DNA of 8,983 bases from Chloroflexi bacterium RBG_16_70_13. Its GTDB lineage: Bacteria > Chloroflexota > Limnocylindria > Limnocylindrales > CSP1-4. The notes under the pieces were generated by a model, which was given only the letters and a program-made list of their open reading frames with translations, did not search any database and had not been told where the DNA came from. The position numbers were made by a program, and so were the translations under genes. This document shows, piece after piece, positions 6,415 to 8,983 of the stretch. The stretch is taken from assembly GCA_001795245.1 (NCBI GenBank), contig MGOD01000081.1:3930-12912 (forward strand). Reading direction: 5' to 3'. Position 1 is the stretch's first letter. Every line of letters begins with the position of its first letter.

Positions 6415-6440
6415 GGCCGCCCGGCGAATGCCGGGCGGCC
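6415..6440 (-). terminator. Strong hairpin terminator of the PhoX-like gene
   Basis: GGCCGCCCGGC (6415-6425) and GCCGGGCGGCC (6430-6440) form a perfect 11-bp stem with a GAAT loop, starting 28 bases after the stop codon at 6469. There is no T-run, as with the other hairpins in this window. Confidence 0.65.
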
Positions 6441-6468
6441 CCGATGTGACTGCGGTTCGTTGGATCGA

Positions 6469-8055
6469 TCAGCTGCCCGGGACGTACATCAGGAGCAGCT
6501 GGCCATCCTCGCGTCGCGCGGTGTAGACGGTTTCCGCTCCCGTGACCGGGTGGGTGTAGACCTGGCCCGGCGTCTCGGACAGGTTGACGTGCGACTGGAC
6601 GTCGAGCGCCCACCAGCCGTCACCGAACCAGCTCGAAGCGTCGACGATGCCGCTCGTCTCGGCCCGCTCCTGGGTGGCCGTCGCGACGTGGGTCCAAGTC
6701 TCGGCGTCGAGGTCGTACATCCAGATCTTGCTGAAGCTGGACGTGTCCTCCTGGACCATCAGGCTGTTGGCTCCGACGTCGAGGTTGTCGGGGCTGCGCA
6801 TCCCGATGTCGGTCGCCTCGAGGAGGATCGAGAACTCGTCGACGATCGTAGGATCGTCGGCGTTCAGGACGAGCTTGAAGATCCGACCGCTGGCCGTCGC
6901 ACCCGCGCCGGCGCGGTACAGCCGCCCGGTGCCGGGATCGACGAGCCGGTTGTTGCCGGTGTCGGCGAAGTAGACGACCCGCGGATCGTCCGGGTCGTAG
7001 GCGACATCCTCGACCCGGATGAACTGGAAGACGTTATTGGCGTTGGACCAGTCCTCGAGGGCGTCCTGCGGGGCCGCGGCGGTGTCGCCACGTGCCACGT
7101 CGTCGGGGACGGCGATGAACTCGCCGGTCCAGACGTCGCCGGGCGCCATATCCAGGTAGTCGTTGGCCCCGTTGAACGAATCGGCCGGATCGACGGCGCC
7201 GTCCTGGGTGCCGGTGACGCGGAACGCCCATAGGGTGCCCTCGTCCTTCTGGAAGGCCTTCCAGTTCTGGCTGCTGAAGGCGTACACCTGGCTGAGGTTC
7301 GGTCGCTCCGGGGTCGACGGGAAGGTGAAGGTGTCGTCTCCTGACAGCGAGAAGATCCCGCCCCAGCCGCCCGGCACGATGACCGTGTTCTCGTGGTTGT
7401 GGCGGCCGGCGCCGGCCAGCACCGAGATCTTGCCGTTGGCCGTGTCGTAGGCGACCGCGTAGCCGGACTGCCGAACGTTCAGGCCACCGTATGCCGGATC
7501 GGGCCCGTAGAGCGCCCCGGCCGGAACCGCCAGCGCGTCGTTCGACTCCTCGTTGACGAGGAAGGTGTAGTGCGGGAAGCCCTGCTCGGGGCCGGCCATG
7601 AACGCGGAGCAGAACCGGATGAAGCCCTCGTCCTCGGACAGGACGGTCTCCAGGTCCACGACCTCCCACGTCGCCAGGTCCACGCGGACGCGACTGATCG
7701 AGGAGTTCTCGTAGTCCGCGAAGCCGCCGAACGGGACCGGCGACTGCTCGTGGGTGACGTAGATGTCGACCAAGCCCAGCGGTGCCGCGCCAGGGACGAT
7801 GCCGATCCCGTCGGGGATGCCCTCGAACAGGGTCCCGAAGGCTTCCTCGCCCGAGTTGATCAGGGCGTGGAACGCCGTTTCCGGGACGGCGCCGCTCGTT
7901 TCGACATACGGGTCGCTCTCGGTCAGATACGAACCCTGGTCCGGCCCGACACCCCCGAACCCGGCGGCCCCGAGGGCGGGACCGGGAACGGCGACGGCGA
8001 GCACGGCGATCGCCGCGACCAGGCGAGCGCGGCGTGGAACTTCGCGAATTCTCAC
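6469..8055 (-). CDS. Secreted DUF839/PhoX-like beta-propeller protein
   Basis: This 528-residue exported protein resembles the DUF839 family (Pfam PF05787), which includes the alkaline phosphatase PhoX, a calcium/iron-dependent phosphatase with a propeller fold. A signal peptide is clear: charged REVPRRAR, a hydrophobic core (12-28) and a likely cut near ALGA (27-30). PRRAR loosely recalls a twin-arginine signal but lacks the full motif. Family-like stretches are IYVTHEQSP (98-106), GRHNHENT (217-224), RVEDVAYDP (347-355) and RSPDNLDVGANSLMVQEDTSS in two parts (420-440), the last like the PhoX 'SPDN...D' ligand region. Other blocks (ENSSISRVRVDL, YAVAYDTANGK, WMYDLDAETW) look like propeller blades. 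The start is GTG at 8053-8055 with GGAGG 7 bases upstream; the frame stays open further upstream, but that part is not family-like and would bury the signal peptide. Whether it is a phosphatase or only a relative is not settled, so no symbol is given. Confidence 0.85.
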   Translation of the reverse strand: MRIREVPRRARLVAAIAVLAVAVPGPALGAAGFGGVGPDQGSYLTESDPYVETSGAVPETAFHALINSGEEAFGTLFEGIPDGIGIVPGAAPLGLVDIYVTHEQSPVPFGGFADYENSSISRVRVDLATWEVVDLETVLSEDEGFIRFCSAFMAGPEQGFPHYTFLVNEESNDALAVPAGALYGPDPAYGGLNVRQSGYAVAYDTANGKISVLAGAGRHNHENTVIVPGGWGGIFSLSGDDTFTFPSTPERPNLSQVYAFSSQNWKAFQKDEGTLWAFRVTGTQDGAVDPADSFNGANDYLDMAPGDVWTGEFIAVPDDVARGDTAAAPQDALEDWSNANNVFQFIRVEDVAYDPDDPRVVYFADTGNNRLVDPGTGRLYRAGAGATASGRIFKLVLNADDPTIVDEFSILLEATDIGMRSPDNLDVGANSLMVQEDTSSFSKIWMYDLDAETWTHVATATQERAETSGIVDASSWFGDGWWALDVQSHVNLSETPGQVYTHPVTGAETVYTARREDGQLLLMYVPGS

Positions 8056-8105
8056 GATCGGTCCTCCACTGGCTGGCTCTCCCCGTGAGCCTCGGGCGTA
8101 TCCGC

Positions 8106-8121
8106 CCATGGTGCCCCATGG
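8106..8121. repeat. Two CCATGG sites one helical turn apart
   Basis: CCATGG occurs at 8106-8111 and 8116-8121, exactly 10 bp apart, between the divergent PhoX-like and lipoprotein genes and about 50 bases upstream of the former's start. Both are self-complementary. A TTGCCA lies beside the second on the minus strand, but no matching -10 is clear. This may be an operator or chance. Confidence 0.2.
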
Positions 8122-8328
8122 CAACGAAGCACGCCACTCCGCCCGCGAGAGGCTGGCGTTCCCAATGGTGCTCGGATGCACCGGAATCCTGTGCGGTGCG
8201 GACCGGTGCGGTCGGCTTACATGGACCTGACAAACCGCGCGGTGGCGGCGGTGGCTGGCGGTCCTTCCTTCGGGCACGCTCCGGTCCAGGCGTCCGACGT
8301 GGGCGCCACGCATCGGGGACATCGACAC

Positions 8329-8727
8329 ATGCCGAACCATCGAAGCCGGGGAGCCCTCGCCGTCGCCGGGACGGTGCTGCTCCTCGCCGTCGTGACCGCC
8401 GGCTGCGGCCGGCGCGACCTCCCAGCTGCCGCCGGGGTCGACGACCCGGCCGCCAGCGCGGCTGCCAGCGGGGTTGCGGCCAGCCCGACGACCGCCGCGG
8501 CCGTCGAGCCGACCGAACCGGCGCCGACGGCGACCGCCATCGCGACCCAGGCCTCGCTGGCGACCGAGCCGCCGGCGGCCAGCCAGCCGCCGAACCCGGG
8601 CACGCAGCCCACCCCGGCGCCGCTCGCGACGCCGGACTTCAGCGCGATCGATGACCTGCTCGCCGATCTCGACGCCGCCCTCGGCGCCGACGCCATCGCA
8701 GAATCCGAAGAAGGGAGTCCAGAATGA
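8329..8727 (+). CDS. Small lipoprotein with low-complexity linker
   Basis: This 132-residue protein has a type II signal peptide: MPNHRSRGA, a hydrophobic core (ALAVAGTVLLLAVV) and the lipobox VTAGC with the lipidated cysteine at residue 25. The mature chain is a long disordered stretch rich in Ala, Pro and Thr (about 30-100), followed by an acidic helical tail, FSAIDDLLADLDAALGADA, ending EEGSPE. This plan suggests a surface-anchored spacer holding a short helix that may bind a partner. The ATG at 8329 is chosen because the lipobox is then about 25 residues from the start; the ribosome site is weak (GGGG 10 bases upstream). Its last codons overlap the next gene's ATG in an ATGA, so the two are probably co-translated and may work together. 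I recognise no named family. Confidence 0.8.
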   Translation: MPNHRSRGALAVAGTVLLLAVVTAGCGRRDLPAAAGVDDPAASAAASGVAASPTTAAAVEPTEPAPTATAIATQASLATEPPAASQPPNPGTQPTPAPLATPDFSAIDDLLADLDAALGADAIAESEEGSPE

Positions 8728-8983
8728 ACCGCACCGTCTCGCGCTTCGGCCGTCTCACGCGCCTCGCCGGTCCCTTGACCGGCGTCCTCCTTGCCCTCAG
8801 CGTCGTGGCGACGCCGGCCCTTGCGGCCTCGGCGCCGGGCGCCCACGCCGGCACGCGCCCGGTGAGTCAGGCCGACCATCTGACGGATCGCGCCCGCTGC
8901 GCCCAGGCCTGGCGAACCGCAGCGGCCGCCCCGACCGTCGAGAACTATCAGGCCGTCGGGCTGTGCGAGATCGATCGCCGGAT
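8724..8983 (+). CDS. Secreted protein, N-terminal part (runs off the window)
   Basis: Starting at ATG 8724-8726, overlapping the lipoprotein stop by ATGA and preceded by AAGGGAG 6 bases upstream, 86 codons are visible with no stop. A type I signal peptide is clear: MNRTVSRFGRLTRL, a hydrophobic core (LTGVLLALSVVA) and cleavage after PALA (31-34). The mature part begins with a small-residue stretch and then appears helical, with two cysteines 22 residues apart (59 and 81, in ARCAQAW and GLCEIDRR) that could form a disulphide. It is absent from a simple complete-frame listing because its end is outside the window. The family is not identified; the operon link suggests that it works with the lipoprotein at the cell surface. 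Confidence 0.78.
   Translation, partial: MNRTVSRFGRLTRLAGPLTGVLLALSVVATPALAASAPGAHAGTRPVSQADHLTDRARCAQAWRTAAAAPTVENYQAVGLCEIDRR

Larger units (their letters stand above)
5892..6468. other. Long intergenic region without a recognisable gene
   Basis: No reading frame here resembles a protein: the frames on both strands are arginine- and proline-rich and lack plausible starts. The minus-strand part nearest 5891 belongs to the leader or promoter of formate dehydrogenase. The region contains an inverted repeat at 5928-5943, two matching palindromes at 6235-6249 and 6340-6354, a nested stem-loop at 6275-6315, and the hairpin terminator at 6415-6440. I looked for a selenocysteine tRNA (UCA anticodon with a long variable arm) and did not find one. 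Confidence 0.6.

Noticed and set aside
8056..8340. N-terminal extension of the PhoX-like protein
   Set aside because: It would place 95 non-conserved residues before a clear signal peptide; the GTG at 8055 has a good GGAGG.

Overview
The window is about 9 kb of GC-rich DNA from a free-living bacterium. Several features suggest Chloroflexota (Limnocylindria-like) or a deep actinobacterial relative: frequent GTG starts preceded by strong GGAGG-type ribosome sites, a short CspA-type protein, a DUF839/PhoX-like secreted protein, a selenocysteine formate dehydrogenase, and a proline/alanine/threonine-rich lipoprotein. This placement is inference from gene style; there is no rRNA or marker gene in the window.

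Layout from left to right. (1) The first 69 bases, on the minus strand, are the start of a membrane-anchored protein that runs off the edge. (2) Positions 235-582 (minus) hold a decayed, internally deleted copy of a membrane-protein family. (3) A cold-shock protein gene lies at 721-933 (minus); it has a structured leader and a strong hairpin downstream. (4) A probable two-gene minus-strand operon follows: a GYD-domain protein (2271-2591), then an intact 359-residue member of the same membrane family (1169-2248). (5) Divergent to it, a second intact family member (2820-3896, plus) appears to be transcribed without a leader. (6) Facing that gene, and ending 18 bases from it, is a long minus-strand formate dehydrogenase catalytic subunit (3915-5891). 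It is read through an in-frame TGA at 5574-5576, a selenocysteine codon followed by a textbook bacterial SECIS hairpin; a standard gene caller would split this gene in two. (7) About 575 bases with no recognisable gene follow (5892-6468). They contain two near-identical palindromes exactly 105 bp apart, other stem-loops, and the terminator of the next gene. (8) A secreted DUF839/PhoX-like protein lies at 6469-8055 (minus). (9) Divergent from it are a small lipoprotein (8329-8727) and, overlapping it by ATGA, the start of a secreted protein (8724 to the window end).

How the genes relate. The uncharacterised seven-helix membrane family is the local theme: two intact copies and one wreck within 4 kb, sharing a proline-rich N-terminus, a central SPLxAFSRLTA motif, a helical linker and a C-terminal LPTWPW motif. 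One intact copy is probably co-transcribed with the GYD protein. The formate dehydrogenase implies that the organism has selenocysteine machinery (selA, selB, selC, selD) and molybdopterin biosynthesis elsewhere; none of these genes is seen here. The lipoprotein and secreted-protein pair looks translationally coupled and acts at the cell surface.
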